The position numbers were made by a program, and so were the translations under genes. A stretch of DNA of 64,000 nucleotides from Krasilnikoviella flava (GTDB taxonomy: Bacteria > Actinomycetota > Actinomycetes > Actinomycetales > Cellulomonadaceae), in NCBI RefSeq assembly GCF_900167525.1, contig NZ_FUZQ01000007.1, positions 186,001 to 250,000 on the forward strand, read 5' to 3'. Below are positions 1 to 8,795 of this stretch, piece after piece. Under the pieces are notes generated by a model. That model searched no databases and was not told where the DNA came from. It saw nothing but the letters and a program-made list of their open reading frames with translations. Numbering within the stretch: position 1 is the first letter of the stretch; the number at the start of each line of letters is the position of its first letter.

Positions 1-1
1 C

Positions 2-124
2 GGGGCGCTCGTCGAGGGCTCCAGCGCCGATCTCGTCGTCTACCCCGCCGACCCGCGCGAGGACGTCGAGGTCCTGCGGCACCCCACCGCCGTCGTCCTG
101 CGCGGGCAGGTCGTGCGCGGCTGA
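2..124 (+). CDS. Amidohydrolase family protein, C-terminal fragment
   Basis: Only the last 40 codons are in the window; the gene begins upstream. The fragment ends in the pattern GxxADLVVYxxDPxxDVxxLxxPxxVVLRGxVVxG, the usual closing beta-strands of metal-dependent amidohydrolases (imidazolonepropionase, dihydroorotase and cytosine deaminase-like enzymes). The catalytic barrel is not visible, so the substrate cannot be given. It reads toward rpsP, 214 bases away, and is probably a separate transcript because a promoter-like sequence precedes rpsP. Confidence 0.7.
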   Translation, partial: GALVEGSSADLVVYPADPREDVEVLRHPTAVVLRGQVVRG

Positions 125-182
125 CCGTGCTCGGTCGACCATGCACGGCGCCGCCCGCCGGCGAGAGGTGCGTCACCCGAGG

Positions 183-212
183 TTGGAGGGCGCCCGCCGG
201 GTCTGGCACAAT
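183..212 (+). promoter_or_regulatory. Candidate promoter of the rpsP operon
   Basis: TTGGAG at 183-188 and CACAAT at 207-212 are separated by 18 bases, a vegetative sigma-type arrangement. This would give rpsP a 5' leader of about 120 bases. Inferred from sequence only. Confidence 0.45.
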
Positions 213-338
213 GGCCGGGTACTCGGCGTGCCCAGGCCCCTCTCTCCTGCGCAAGTCGTGTCCTGACCTCATGCGCCGCCAGGACCCCACCCGGCAGCGC
301 GCAAGGTCACCCCACCAGAACCAGGAGACACCACCACA

Positions 339-758
339 GTGGCCGTCAAGATTCGTCTGAAGCGCCTCGGCAAGATCCGGGCCCCGTACTACCGCGTCGT
401 CGTGGCCGACTCGCGCTCCAAGCGCGACGGTCGCGTGATCGAGGAGATCGGGAAGTACCACCCGACCGAGGAGCCGTCGTTCATCGAGATCAAGTCCGAG
501 CGGGCGCAGTACTGGCTCGGCGTCGGCGCGCAGCCGACCGAGCAGGTCGCCGCGCTGCTCAAGGTCACCGGTGACTGGCAGAAGTTCAAGGGTCTGCCGG
601 GCGCCGAGGGCACCCTGCGGACCAAGACCGTGAAGGCCGACAGCGCCGCCGCGGTCGAGGCTGTCGCCGCCGAGGCCGAGAAGGCCAAGGCGAAGGCTGC
701 CGAGAAGAAGGCCAAGGAGCCGGCGGCCGAGGCCGCCGAGGCTGAGGCCGAGGCCTGA
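339..758 (+). CDS. rpsP: 30S ribosomal protein S16
   Basis: Component of the 30S body that binds 16S rRNA and helps assembly. Residues 1 to about 85 match the S16 fold (start [20 protein letters not shown]). The protein is 139 aa, longer than the roughly 80-90 aa of many bacteria, because of a low-complexity Ala/Glu/Lys tail from about residue 103; such tails are common in actinobacterial S16. GTG start, with AGGAG at 323-327. Its TGA shares one base with the next gene khpA, so the two are translationally coupled. Confidence 0.97.
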   Translation: MAVKIRLKRLGKIRAPYYRVVVADSRSKRDGRVIEEIGKYHPTEEPSFIEIKSERAQYWLGVGAQPTEQVAALLKVTGDWQKFKGLPGAEGTLRTKTVKADSAAAVEAVAAEAEKAKAKAAEKKAKEPAAEAAEAEAEA

Positions 759-997
759 TGCTCGCCGAGGCCCTCGAGCACCTGGTGCGCGGCATCGTGG
801 ACAACCCGGACGACGTCCGGGTGGCCTCGCGTGCGCAGCGCCGGGGCGACCTGCTCGAGGTGCGGGTGCACCCGGACGACCTGGGCCGAGTGATCGGCCG
901 GGGCGGACGGACGGCGAAGGCGCTGCGCACGGTGGTCGGCGCGCTCGCGACGGACGGCCCCGTGCGGGTCGACGTCGTGGACGTCGACCGCCGCTGA
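758..997 (+). CDS. khpA: KH-domain RNA-binding protein KhpA
   Basis: Small (79 aa) single KH-domain protein of the KhpA/YlqC family, usually encoded directly after rpsP. The GxxG RNA-binding loop is at residues 47-50 (VIGRGGRTAKALR). In Gram-positive bacteria KhpA pairs with KhpB/Jag and affects cell elongation and RNA binding; that role is family knowledge, not visible here. The start codon overlaps the rpsP stop (TGATG). A very strong terminator hairpin follows 28 bases later. Confidence 0.93.
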   Translation: MLAEALEHLVRGIVDNPDDVRVASRAQRRGDLLEVRVHPDDLGRVIGRGGRTAKALRTVVGALATDGPVRVDVVDVDRR

Positions 998-1025
998 CGC
1001 TCGCCGCACCCGCTGCCGCAGCACC

Positions 1026-1067
1026 GACGAGGCCCGGACCCACTGCACGGTGGGGCCGGGCCTCGTC
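1026..1067 (+). terminator. Terminator of rpsP-khpA
   Basis: A 12-bp perfect stem (1026-1037 with 1056-1067), one A/G mismatch, a further 5-bp stem and the loop TGCACG. There is no U-run, as is usual for high-GC actinobacteria. It separates rpsP-khpA from rimM. Confidence 0.75.
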
Positions 1068-1134
1068 GTCTGCGGCGGTGCATGCTGAGACCGACGGTCG
1101 AGGTACCGACGAGATTTCGTGGACAGGAGTGGTC

Positions 1135-1710
1135 ATGCAGCTGGTGGTGGCGCGCGTCGCGCGGGCGCACGGGCTCAAGGGTGAGGTCGTGCTCGACCTG
1201 CGCACCGACAACCCCGAGGACCGGCTGGGGGTCGGCTTCACGCTCGAGACGGAGCCCGCATCGGCGGGGCCGCTGACCGTGACCGCCGCGCGGGTGCACC
1301 AGGACCGGTGGCTCGTGTCGTTCGCGGAGGTGGCCGACCGCACGGCGGCCGAGGCGCTGCGTGGCGTCGAGCTCGTCGTCGAGGCCGAGGCCTCCGACGA
1401 GGAGGACGCCTGGTACCCGCACGAGCTGCGGGGCCTGCGCGCCGAGCTCGAGGACGGGACGGTCGTCGGCGAGGTGGCAGGCCTGGAGCATCTGCCCGCG
1501 CACGACGCGCTCGTCGTGCGAGAGGTGGGCGGCGAGCGCACGCTCGTCCCGTTCGTCCACGCGATCGTGCCGGTCGTCGACGTGGCCGGCGGGCGCGTCG
1601 TCCTGACGCCGCCGGGCGGGCTGCTCGCCCGCGACGCCGACGCCGCCGTCGTGGACCGTCCGGAGCACGACGAGGCGACGCAGGACGAGGCCGAGCGGGA
1701 CGAGGCCTGA
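1135..1710 (+). CDS. rimM: Ribosome maturation factor RimM
   Basis: 16S rRNA processing factor that binds S19 and assists 30S head maturation. The start is set at the ATG preceded by AGGAG (1125-1129), giving [18 protein letters not shown], the conserved RimM N-terminus; an in-frame ATG-less extension upstream to 1078 lacks family similarity. The N-terminal RimM barrel is followed by a PRC-barrel region from about residue 95 ([14 protein letters not shown]). 191 aa, with a charged D/E-rich tail. trmD starts one base after its stop. Confidence 0.94.
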   Translation: MQLVVARVARAHGLKGEVVLDLRTDNPEDRLGVGFTLETEPASAGPLTVTAARVHQDRWLVSFAEVADRTAAEALRGVELVVEAEASDEEDAWYPHELRGLRAELEDGTVVGEVAGLEHLPAHDALVVREVGGERTLVPFVHAIVPVVDVAGGRVVLTPPGGLLARDADAAVVDRPEHDEATQDEAERDEA

Positions 1711-1711
1711 C

Positions 1712-2521
1712 GTGCGCGTCGACGTCGTCTCGATCTTCCCCGACTACCTCACGGCCCTCGACCTGTCCCTGGTCGGCAAGGCGCGCCGGGCGGGGCTCCT
1801 CGACCTCCGGGTGCACGACCTGCGGGACTGGACCACCGACCGGCACCGCACGGTCGACGACACCCCGTTCGGCGGCGGTGCGGGCATGGTCATGCGGCCC
1901 GACGTGTGGGGCCACGCGCTCGACGACGTGCTGCCCGAGGGTGGCGGCGGGCACCTCGTGGTTCCGACCCCGTCGGGCGACGTCTTCACACAGCGGCACG
2001 CGGAGGCGCTGGCGCTCGAGGAGCACGTGGTCTTCGCGTGCGGGCGGTACGAGGGCATCGACGCTCGCGTGGCCGAGCGGACCCGCGCGGCCGGCCACCG
2101 GGTGAGCGAGCTGTCGATCGGCGACTACGTGCTCAACGGCGGCGAGGTCGCCGCGCTCGTGATGATCGAGGCGTTCGGCCGGCTGCTGCCCGGTGTCGTG
2201 GGCAACCCGCACTCGCTGGTGGAGGAGTCGCACGGCGCCGCCGGCCTGCTCGAGTACCCGGTGTACACGAAGCCGCCAGCATGGGAGGGGTTCGAGGTGC
2301 CCGAGGTGCTGCTGTCCGGTCACCACGGGCGGGTCGAGCGCTGGCGCCGCGACCGGGCGCTCGAACGGACCGCCGCCCGGCGTCCCGACATGGTGGCCGC
2401 GCTGGACCCGCAGGCGCTCGACAAGGTCGACCTCGCGGTGCTCGGCGAGCTGGGCTGGTCCGTGCGTGACGGGCGCCTCCGGCCGTCCGCCGAGGCCGCG
2501 CCGGGACCTGTGGCAGAATAG
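1712..2521 (+). CDS. trmD: tRNA (guanine-N1-)-methyltransferase TrmD
   Basis: SPOUT-class enzyme that uses SAM to make m1G37 next to the anticodon and so prevents +1 frameshifting. Typical motifs are visible: [10 protein letters not shown] near residue 55, [13 protein letters not shown] in the SAM-binding knot, and [20 protein letters not shown]. 269 aa, normal length. GTG start one base after rimM. The last codons of trmD overlap the -10-like and repeat sequences that belong to the rplS control region. Confidence 0.97.
   Translation: MRVDVVSIFPDYLTALDLSLVGKARRAGLLDLRVHDLRDWTTDRHRTVDDTPFGGGAGMVMRPDVWGHALDDVLPEGGGGHLVVPTPSGDVFTQRHAEALALEEHVVFACGRYEGIDARVAERTRAAGHRVSELSIGDYVLNGGEVAALVMIEAFGRLLPGVVGNPHSLVEESHGAAGLLEYPVYTKPPAWEGFEVPEVLLSGHHGRVERWRRDRALERTAARRPDMVAALDPQALDKVDLAVLGELGWSVRDGRLRPSAEAAPGPVAE
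2505..2519 (+). promoter_or_regulatory. Candidate internal promoter for rplS (extended -10)
   Basis: TGTGGCAGAAT places a TGTG extended -10 next to CAGAAT (2514-2519), at the very end of trmD. No convincing -35 is present. It would start transcription near 2526 and leave a leader of about 165 bases before rplS. Confidence 0.4.
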
Positions 2522-2677
2522 GTCGCTGGTGTGTTCGCCGACACGGCCTCTGCCACAGGGGAGGCCATGACGGGCTGCCAGTCAGCCCGCCTGGGTCGAG
2601 GAACCGACGCACCACCGAAACGTCAGACATCGCGCGTCCAGCGGACGCGCCACGATCTTGTTCCTGACCTGTGGCAG
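2505..2677 (+). promoter_or_regulatory. Candidate rplS leader RNA switch
   Basis: GACCTGTGGCAG occurs twice, at 2505-2516 and 2666-2677. Between them CTGCCACAGG (2550-2559) is exactly complementary to both and lies in the loop of a GGCCTC/GAGGCC hairpin (2545-2550 with 2561-2566). A second perfect 8-bp hairpin (GCGCGTCC/GGACGCGC) is at 2632-2650. The downstream copy ends 4 bases before the rplS Shine-Dalgarno region (GGGGAG, 2681-2686). This layout suits an autoregulatory pseudoknot; it is an inference without covariation support. Confidence 0.45.
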
Positions 2678-2692
2678 GGCGGGGAGAGAACC

Positions 2693-3052
2693 ATGCACAC
2701 GCTCGACTCCGTCGACGCAGCCTCGCTGCGCTCCGACGTCCCGGACTTCCGCGCCGGCGACACCGTCAAGGTCAACGTCAAGGTCGTCGAGGGCAACCGT
2801 TCCCGCGTCCAGGCGTTCCAGGGCATCGTCATCGCGCGCCAGGGCGGCGGCGTCCGCGAGACGTTCACCGTCCGCAAGATCAGCTTCGGCGTCGGCGTGG
2901 AGCGCACGTTCCCCCTGCACGCCCCGACGATCGACTCGATCGAGCTCGTCTCGCGCGGTGTCGTCCGCCGGGCCAAGCTGTACTACCTGCGCAACCTGCG
3001 CGGCAAGAAGGCGAAGATCCGCGAGAAGCGCGAGACGCCCACCGCGAAGTGA
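2693..3052 (+). CDS. rplS: 50S ribosomal protein L19
   Basis: Large-subunit protein at the 30S-50S interface. 119 aa starting [19 protein letters not shown], with the conserved core [19 protein letters not shown] and the basic C-terminus [21 protein letters not shown]. The ATG at 2693 is chosen because GGGGAG precedes it and it matches the family start; the open frame extends upstream only through the leader. The 171-base gap from trmD carries repeated complementary elements that suggest autogenous control. Confidence 0.97.
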   Translation: MHTLDSVDAASLRSDVPDFRAGDTVKVNVKVVEGNRSRVQAFQGIVIARQGGGVRETFTVRKISFGVGVERTFPLHAPTIDSIELVSRGVVRRAKLYYLRNLRGKKAKIREKRETPTAK

Positions 3053-3103
3053 GGCATCGCGATGTGACGCCCGGCGTCACGTCGCGAGGACGAGTACCGC
3101 ACC

Positions 3104-3139
3104 GGACGGGCGGCCCTGCCACGGCAGGGCCGCCCGTCC
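3104..3139 (+). terminator. Terminator of rplS operon
   Basis: A 17-bp perfect inverted repeat (3104-3120 and 3123-3139), folding as 16 bp closed by a CACG loop, followed by GTCGTCGTTCC. It lies between rplS and lepB. A shorter palindrome TGACGCC-C-GGCGTCA precedes it at 3065-3079. Confidence 0.8.
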
Positions 3140-3235
3140 GTCGTCGTTCCCCGGGCGTCTGCCAGGGTCCGCCGGGTCCTGCCGGGGCGTCGTTGCGGTT
3201 TCGCCGTGGACGGTGGCGAGTGAAAGAGTGAGGGC

Positions 3236-4057
3236 GTGGCAGACTCCGATCCCGTGACCGACCGGCCGAGCGCGCGCGAGCCCCGACCCCAGGACCCCGC
3301 GGGCGCGGGTTCCGGAGCCGGAGCAGGTGGCTTCGACGACGTCGTCGGGGCGGGCCGGCCCGCACCGGCCGAGGGCCGAGCCCCGAGCCGCGGCCTCGGT
3401 GTGCTGCGCGAGACCGCGATCATCGTGGTGAGCGCCCTGGTGCTGTCGTGGCTCATCAAGACGTTCCTGGTGCAGGCGTTCTACATCCCCAGCGGGTCCA
3501 TGGAGGACACGCTGGAGATCGGGGACCGGGTCATGGTCTCCCGCATGGTGCCGGACGTGTTCGACGTGCACCGCGGCGACATCGTGGTGTTCAAGGACCC
3601 GGGCGGCTGGCTGCCCCCCTACGAGCCGCCGGAGCGCACCCCGGCCGGGCAAGCGGTGACGAACGTGCTGACGTTCGTGGGTCTGCTGCCGCAGGAGACC
3701 GGCGACCACCTCATCAAGCGCGTCATCGGCACACCGGGCGACCACGTGACCTGCTGCGACGACCAGGGCCGCGTGAGCGTCAACGGGCAGCCGATCGACG
3801 AGGAGACGTACATCAAGCCGGGCTCGGTGCCGAGCCAGGACCCCTTCGACACCGTGGTGCCCGAGGACATGCTGTTCGTCATGGGCGACAACCGCCAGAA
3901 CTCGCAGGACTCGCGCTACAACACCGGCAAGCCCGGCGGCGGCTTCGTGCCGACGCAGAACGTCGTGGGCTCGGCGTTCGCCACGGTCTGGCCCCTGGGC
4001 GACGCCACGCTGCTGCGCAACCCCGGCGACGTCTTCGCAGGAGTGCCGGAGCCGTGA
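3236..4057 (+). CDS. lepB: Signal peptidase I
   Basis: Membrane-anchored serine protease that removes signal peptides on the outer face of the membrane. A 58-residue Pro/Gly/Ala-rich cytoplasmic N-terminus precedes one transmembrane segment (about 59-80). The catalytic Ser88 is in [10 protein letters not shown] and the general-base Lys161 in [11 protein letters not shown]; the box [12 protein letters not shown] is conserved. 273 aa. GTG start. Its TGA overlaps the rnhB start by GTGA, so lepB-rnhB-DUF2469 form a coupled trio. Confidence 0.95.
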   Translation: MADSDPVTDRPSAREPRPQDPAGAGSGAGAGGFDDVVGAGRPAPAEGRAPSRGLGVLRETAIIVVSALVLSWLIKTFLVQAFYIPSGSMEDTLEIGDRVMVSRMVPDVFDVHRGDIVVFKDPGGWLPPYEPPERTPAGQAVTNVLTFVGLLPQETGDHLIKRVIGTPGDHVTCCDDQGRVSVNGQPIDEETYIKPGSVPSQDPFDTVVPEDMLFVMGDNRQNSQDSRYNTGKPGGGFVPTQNVVGSAFATVWPLGDATLLRNPGDVFAGVPEP

Positions 4058-4941
4058 CCTCGCTCGTCGAGCAGGACTCCGAGCAGCCCGTCCGCGCGGC
4101 CCCCGGCCCGGAGACGGTGCGCCGACCCACGCCGCCGCGCCGCCGCGCCGCGAACGGCGCCGCCAAGCAGCGCAGGAGCCCGACGCTGCGGCAGGAACGC
4201 TCGCTGCTCGCGGGCGGCGCACGCCTGGTGGCCGGCATGGACGAGGTGGGTCGCGGCGCGCTCGCCGGGCCCGTGAGCGTCGGCGTCGTCGTGGTGGACG
4301 CCGCGACGCGGACGGCGCCCCAAGGACTGACCGACTCCAAGCTCCTCACCCCGGCGGCGCGGGTCGCGATGGTGCCCCAGCTGCAGCGCTGGGGCGTCGC
4401 GTGGGCCGTCGGGCACGCCGGCCCTGCGGAGATCGACGCGCACGGCATCGTGGCCGCCCTGCGGCTGGCCGGGCGCCGGGCCCTGGCGCAGGTGCGCCGG
4501 ACGTGCGGCGACGTGGACGTGGTCCTGCTCGACGGTTCGCACGACTGGCTGAGCCGGGGCGACGTCGACCTGTTCGAGGCCGCCGCGCTCGACCCCATGG
4601 GGCCGGGTGCGCCCGAGCCGGGAGTGCGCACGCTCGTCAAGGCCGACCTGCAGTGTTCCTCGGTCGCGGCCGCGAGCGTGCTCGCCAAGGTCGAGCGCGA
4701 CGGCCTCCTGGTGCGGCTCGCGCGCCAGTACCCGGCGTTCGCGTGGGACCAGAACAAGGGCTACTCGGCGCCGGCCCACCTGGACGCGCTGCGCCGGCAC
4801 GGGCCGACGCCGCAGCACCGGCGGTCGTGGAACCTGCGGGCGCTCGCCGACGACGCCGGCTCCCCGGAGCAGGTCGCGCCCGCCGCCACGCTCGACGCCG
4901 ACCTGGCCGATACGACCCGCGATGGGATGATGGCCCCGTGA
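4054..4941 (+). CDS. rnhB: Ribonuclease HII
   Basis: Removes RNA, including single misincorporated ribonucleotides, from RNA-DNA hybrids. Catalytic Asp63-Glu64 lie in [15 protein letters not shown]; further acidic residues are in VVLLDGSHD and [18 protein letters not shown]. 295 aa, of which the first about 50 residues are a poorly conserved Arg/Pro-rich extension. GTG start overlaps the lepB stop, with AGGAG at 4039-4043. Its stop overlaps the next gene by four bases. Confidence 0.95.
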   Translation: MTSLVEQDSEQPVRAAPGPETVRRPTPPRRRAANGAAKQRRSPTLRQERSLLAGGARLVAGMDEVGRGALAGPVSVGVVVVDAATRTAPQGLTDSKLLTPAARVAMVPQLQRWGVAWAVGHAGPAEIDAHGIVAALRLAGRRALAQVRRTCGDVDVVLLDGSHDWLSRGDVDLFEAAALDPMGPGAPEPGVRTLVKADLQCSSVAAASVLAKVERDGLLVRLARQYPAFAWDQNKGYSAPAHLDALRRHGPTPQHRRSWNLRALADDAGSPEQVAPAATLDADLADTTRDGMMAP

Positions 4942-5237
4942 GCGCCGAAGACCTCGAGAACTACGAGACCGAGATGGAGCTCGCGCTCTACCGCGAGTAC
5001 CGCGACGTGGTGGGCCTCTTCTCGTACGTCGTGGAGACGGAACGGCGGTTCTATCTCGCCAACCAGGTGGACCTGCAGGTGCGGTCCGCGGCCGGCGAGG
5101 TCTACTTCGAGCTCCGGCTGGCCGACGCCTGGGTGTGGGACGTGTACCGCTCCGCGCGATTCGTGAAGTCCGTCCGCGTCGTGACGTTCAAGGACGTCAA
5201 CGTCGAGGAACTGGCCAAGGCGGAGCTTGCCCTGTAG
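4938..5237 (+). CDS. DUF2469 family protein
   Basis: Conserved 99-aa actinobacterial protein of unknown function, nearly always next to rnhB. It starts [20 protein letters not shown] and ends in a conserved [18 protein letters not shown] segment. No catalytic motif, signal peptide or membrane segment is visible; it is acidic and probably cytosolic. GTG start overlaps the rnhB stop (GTGA). Confidence 0.93.
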   Translation: MSAEDLENYETEMELALYREYRDVVGLFSYVVETERRFYLANQVDLQVRSAAGEVYFELRLADAWVWDVYRSARFVKSVRVVTFKDVNVEELAKAELAL

Positions 5238-5252
5238 TCCCGCTCGTCCCGC

Positions 5253-5283
5253 TCGACAGGACGGATCGAGGCGCCCGTAGTCT
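5253..5283 (+). promoter_or_regulatory. Candidate promoter of yraN-yifB-dprA
   Basis: TCGACA (5253-5258) and TAGTCT (5278-5283) with a 19-base spacer in the 152-base gap after the DUF2469 gene. The -10 is good and the -35 only moderate. Confidence 0.35.
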
Positions 5284-5389
5284 CCGACGCTGTCCCCAGG
5301 GCCGGCCGGTACCGCACGATCCACAGGCGTCGCTCCGAGGCACCGACGTCACGGCCGCGCGGAGCGAGGCTTCCCGCGGAGGTGGTTCG

Positions 5390-5749
5390 ATGCGGGCGAA
5401 GGACGCCGTCGGGCAGTACGGGGAACGGGTGGCCGCGCGCCACGTCGAGGCGCAGGGCCTGGAGGTGCTCGAGCGCAACTGGCGCGGCACGGCCGGCGAG
5501 CTCGACCTGGTCGCGCGGGACGGCGACGTGCTGGTGGCGATCGAGGTCAAGACCCGGCGCGGCACCGCGTTCGGGCATCCGGCGGAGGCCGTCACGGCCG
5601 CCAAGCTGTCCCGCATCCGCCGGCTGACCGGCCAGTGGCTCGCCGAGCACCGCGAGGTGCGGTGCCGCGAGGTGCGGGTCGACGTCGTGGCGGTCGTGCT
5701 CCCTCGGGCAGGGGCCGCCCAGGTCGAGCACCTGGTGGGGGTGCTCTGA
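5390..5749 (+). CDS. YraN family (UPF0102) nuclease-fold protein
   Basis: 119-aa member of the UPF0102/YraN family with a restriction-endonuclease-like core. The motif GELDLVARDGDVLVAIEVKTR shows the D...ExK metal-binding arrangement (E and K in IEVK). Cellular role unproven. Start chosen at the ATG after GCGGAGGTGG. Its TGA shares one base with the yifB start. In many bacteria it sits near rnhB and dprA, as here. Confidence 0.9.
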   Translation: MRAKDAVGQYGERVAARHVEAQGLEVLERNWRGTAGELDLVARDGDVLVAIEVKTRRGTAFGHPAEAVTAAKLSRIRRLTGQWLAEHREVRCREVRVDVVAVVLPRAGAAQVEHLVGVL

Positions 5750-7284
5750 TGGCGCTCGGCACGACGGCGGCGGTCGCCCTGACCGGGCTGACCGGGCACG
5801 TCGTGGAGGTGCAGGCGCAGCTCGCGGCGTCCGTGCCCGGGTTCACCCTGGTGGGGCTGCCCGACACGGCCCTGCACGAGTCGCGGGAGCGCGTGAGGGC
5901 TGCGGTGCTGTCCACGGGCATCAAGTGGCCGCACCGAAAGATCACCGTCAACCTGTCCCCGGCCTCGCTGCGCAAGTCGGGCTCGTCGTTCGACGTCGCC
6001 ATCGCGATCGCCGTGCTGGCGGGGGACGGTGTGGTGCCCGCCGCCGGTCTTGACCGGGTGGTGCACCTGGCCGAGCTCGGGCTGGACGGTCGCCTGCAGC
6101 CGGTGCGGGGCGTGCTGCCCGCGGTCGCGGCGGCGGTCGAGGCGGGCTGCCGCGACGTCGTCGTGGCGACGGCTGACGGGGACGAGGCCCGCCTGGTCCC
6201 CGGGGCGCGCGTCCACGCGGCGTCCACCCTCGCCGAGGTGGTGCTGCTCCACGGCGGCGAGCTCGCCGAGCTGCCGGTGGCGGACCCCGTGCGCCCGTCG
6301 CGACAGCCGGTCGCGCGCAGAGCGCCCGGGGACCTCGCGGAGGTGGTGGGGCAGGCGCAGGCACGGGTGGCGCTGGAGGTGGCCGCCGCGGGCGGCCACC
6401 ACCTGCTGCTGGTCGGGCCCCCGGGCGCGGGCAAGACGATGCTCGCTGCCCGGCTCCCGGGTATCCTCCCGGACCTCACGCCCGCCGAGGCCGTCGAGGT
6501 GACCTCCGTGCACTCCGTGGCCGGGACGTTCGACCCCGGGAACGGCCTGCTCACCCGCCCGCCGTTCGAGGACCCGCACCATACGGCCACCCCGGCGGCG
6601 ATCGTCGGCGGGGGGAGCGGCCTGGCCCGTCCCGGGGCGGTCTCCCGGGCCCATCGTGGCGTGCTGCTCCTCGACGAAGCGCCCGAGTTCCCCTCCCGGG
6701 TGCTGGAGACGCTCCGGCAGCCGCTGGAGCAGGGTGAGCTGGTGCTGCACCGCTCCGGGGGAGCCGCGCGCTACCCCGCGCGCTTCCAGCTGGTGCTGGC
6801 GGCGAACCCCTGCCCGTGCGGCATGGCGACCGTGAACAAGGGGTTGGACTGCTCGTGCACGCCGATGGCGAAGCGTCGGTACTTCGGCAGGCTGTCGGGC
6901 CCGCTGCTGGACCGCGTGGACCTGCAGGTGGACGTGCTGCCCGTCACGCGGGCGGAGCGGACGGCGCGGTCGGCGGGGGAGTCGTCCGCACGGGTGGCGC
7001 ACCGGGTCGCCGAGGCGCGGGGCGCGGCGCGCGACCGGTTGGCGGGCACGCCCTGGACGACGAACGCCGAGGTGCCGGGCCGGTGGCTGCGCGAACGGTC
7101 GCTCGACCCGGGCGTGCTACGGCCGATCGAGCAGATGGTCGACCGGGGCGTGCTGAGCCTCCGCGGGGCGGACCGGGTGCTGCGGATCGCGTGGACCCAC
7201 GCAGACCTGGCCGGGCGTGCGGAACCGACGGCCGACGACGTCTCCGCGGCCGTGACGATGCGCACGAGGGGGAGCCATGGCTGA
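5749..7284 (+). CDS. YifB/ComM-family Mg chelatase-like AAA+ ATPase
   Basis: 511-aa helicase-like AAA+ protein related to ComM, which drives branch migration during natural transformation in some bacteria. An N-terminal ChlI/Lon-protease-like domain (residues 1 to about 190) is followed by the AAA+ module with Walker A GPPGAGKTML, Walker B LLLDEAPEF, and a C-terminal Mg-chelatase helical domain. It is sandwiched between yraN and dprA with overlapping stops and starts, so it likely works with DprA on incoming or recombining ssDNA. Confidence 0.93.
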   Translation: MALGTTAAVALTGLTGHVVEVQAQLAASVPGFTLVGLPDTALHESRERVRAAVLSTGIKWPHRKITVNLSPASLRKSGSSFDVAIAIAVLAGDGVVPAAGLDRVVHLAELGLDGRLQPVRGVLPAVAAAVEAGCRDVVVATADGDEARLVPGARVHAASTLAEVVLLHGGELAELPVADPVRPSRQPVARRAPGDLAEVVGQAQARVALEVAAAGGHHLLLVGPPGAGKTMLAARLPGILPDLTPAEAVEVTSVHSVAGTFDPGNGLLTRPPFEDPHHTATPAAIVGGGSGLARPGAVSRAHRGVLLLDEAPEFPSRVLETLRQPLEQGELVLHRSGGAARYPARFQLVLAANPCPCGMATVNKGLDCSCTPMAKRRYFGRLSGPLLDRVDLQVDVLPVTRAERTARSAGESSARVAHRVAEARGAARDRLAGTPWTTNAEVPGRWLRERSLDPGVLRPIEQMVDRGVLSLRGADRVLRIAWTHADLAGRAEPTADDVSAAVTMRTRGSHG

Positions 7285-8632
7285 GCCGGTCGTGGACGCG
7301 GTGCGTGCCCGAGTCGTCTCGGCGCTGCCCTTCGACACCGGAGACCCGGTGCTCGCCCGCGCGGCGTGGAGCAGGCTCGCGGAGCCGGCAGACGCGGTGG
7401 CCGGCGCCCTCGTCGCCCACCTCGGGGCGCAGGCGGCGCTCGAGTGGGTCGTCGACGCCGTCGGGGACCCGGCACGCGCACTGCGGGGATCGGCGCTCGA
7501 GCCGCTCGGCAGCGAGGTCGCGGCGGATCGGCTGATGGCGGCCGTGGCCCGGTGGGCGCCGCGGCTCGACCGGCTCGACCCGCGCCGCGAGCTGCGGGTG
7601 CTCGAGCGGTTCGGCGGCACGCTGCTGGTGCCGGGGGACCCGCGCTGGCCGACGCGGCTGCCGCAGCTTGGCCCGGAAGAGCCGTTCGCGCTGTGGGTGC
7701 GGGGCGACCCCGACCTGGCAGGGCTGACGGAGCAGTCGGTCGCGCTCGTGGGCGCCCGCGCGTCCAGCGCGTACGGGGACCACGTGGCCGCCGACCTCGC
7801 GGCAGGGCTCGCGGACCGCGGGTTCACCGTCGTGTCGGGCGTGGCCTACGGGATCGACGCCGCCGCGCACCGCGGCGCCCTCGCGGGTGGCGCGCCCACG
7901 GTCGCGGTGCTCGCCGGGGGTGTGGACCGCTTCTACCCGCCCGGCAACGAGGACCTGCTGCGGCGGCTGGCGGACGGGGCGGGAGCGGTGGTGAGCGAGG
8001 TGCCGCCCGGTTCCGCCCCGTTCAAGCAGCGGTTCCTCGCTCGCAACCGGGTCATCGCCGCCGTGTCGTGCGCGACGGTCGTGGTAGAGGCCGCGTGGCG
8101 GTCGGGGGCGCTGTCGACGGCGCGCCACGCGACCCGGCTGCTGCGGCCGCTCGGCGCGGTGCCCGGGCCCGTGACGTCCGGGACGTCGACCGGGTGTCAC
8201 GTGCTCCTCCGCGACGGGGCGGCGGTATGCGTCACCGACGCCGCCGAGGTGATCGAGCTCGCCGGACCATACGCCGGCGCACTCGAGCCCGACCGAGCCG
8301 CGCACGACGAGCAGCCCGTCGCGGGTCGCGCGGCCCGCACGGCGGCCCGCCGGCGGACTCCCGCAGAGGTGGAGGCGCTCGGCGAGCGCGCCCGGCGGGT
8401 GTGGGACGCGCTGCCGGTCCGTGCCGCCGCCGGTCTGGACGCGCTGGCCCGGACCGCCGGGCTGGCGCCGGGAGAGATGCTCGCCGGGCTCGGGGCGCTC
8501 GAGATGCATGGGCTCGCCGCGCAGGAAGGCGGCCGCTGGCGCAGGGTCCCGCGCGAGGGCACCCGGCCGGCCGGACGTCGAGCAGATGCGGAAGGGGGAG
8601 AACCGGACGTCGTGCACGCCGGCGCCGGGTAG
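7277..8632 (+). CDS. dprA: DNA-processing protein DprA
   Basis: Binds ssDNA and loads RecA. The Rossmann-like core carries the family signatures GARASSAYG, VVSGVAYGIDAAAHRGAL, VLAGGVDRFYPPGN, SEVPPGSAPFKQRFLARNR and the Ser-Gly motif in WRSGALSTARHA. A winged-helix DprA C-terminal domain lies at about 355-420, then a charged tail. 451 aa, longer than the usual 360-390 because of N- and C-terminal extensions. It starts 8 bases inside yifB. No comEC-type uptake gene is in the window. Confidence 0.94.
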   Translation: MAEPVVDAVRARVVSALPFDTGDPVLARAAWSRLAEPADAVAGALVAHLGAQAALEWVVDAVGDPARALRGSALEPLGSEVAADRLMAAVARWAPRLDRLDPRRELRVLERFGGTLLVPGDPRWPTRLPQLGPEEPFALWVRGDPDLAGLTEQSVALVGARASSAYGDHVAADLAAGLADRGFTVVSGVAYGIDAAAHRGALAGGAPTVAVLAGGVDRFYPPGNEDLLRRLADGAGAVVSEVPPGSAPFKQRFLARNRVIAAVSCATVVVEAAWRSGALSTARHATRLLRPLGAVPGPVTSGTSTGCHVLLRDGAAVCVTDAAEVIELAGPYAGALEPDRAAHDEQPVAGRAARTAARRRTPAEVEALGERARRVWDALPVRAAAGLDALARTAGLAPGEMLAGLGALEMHGLAAQEGGRWRRVPREGTRPAGRRADAEGGEPDVVHAGAG

Positions 8633-8795
8633 CCGGTGAGGTCCGGCGCGGCGAGCAGGTCGCGCAGGCGGGTGTCGGGCTGCGCGTCTGCCCCGGGAAC
8701 CGGCGACGTACGAAGGCACCGTCGACGACGGCGGCGGGCTCGACACGCGCCCCGCTTCACCCGTCCCCCGGCGCTACAGGGGCACACTGACCTGG

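Noticed and set aside
8633-8795. Possible small gene in the dprA-xerC gap
   Set aside because: The open frames there are shadows of the neighbouring genes; none has an SD or a family-like sequence.
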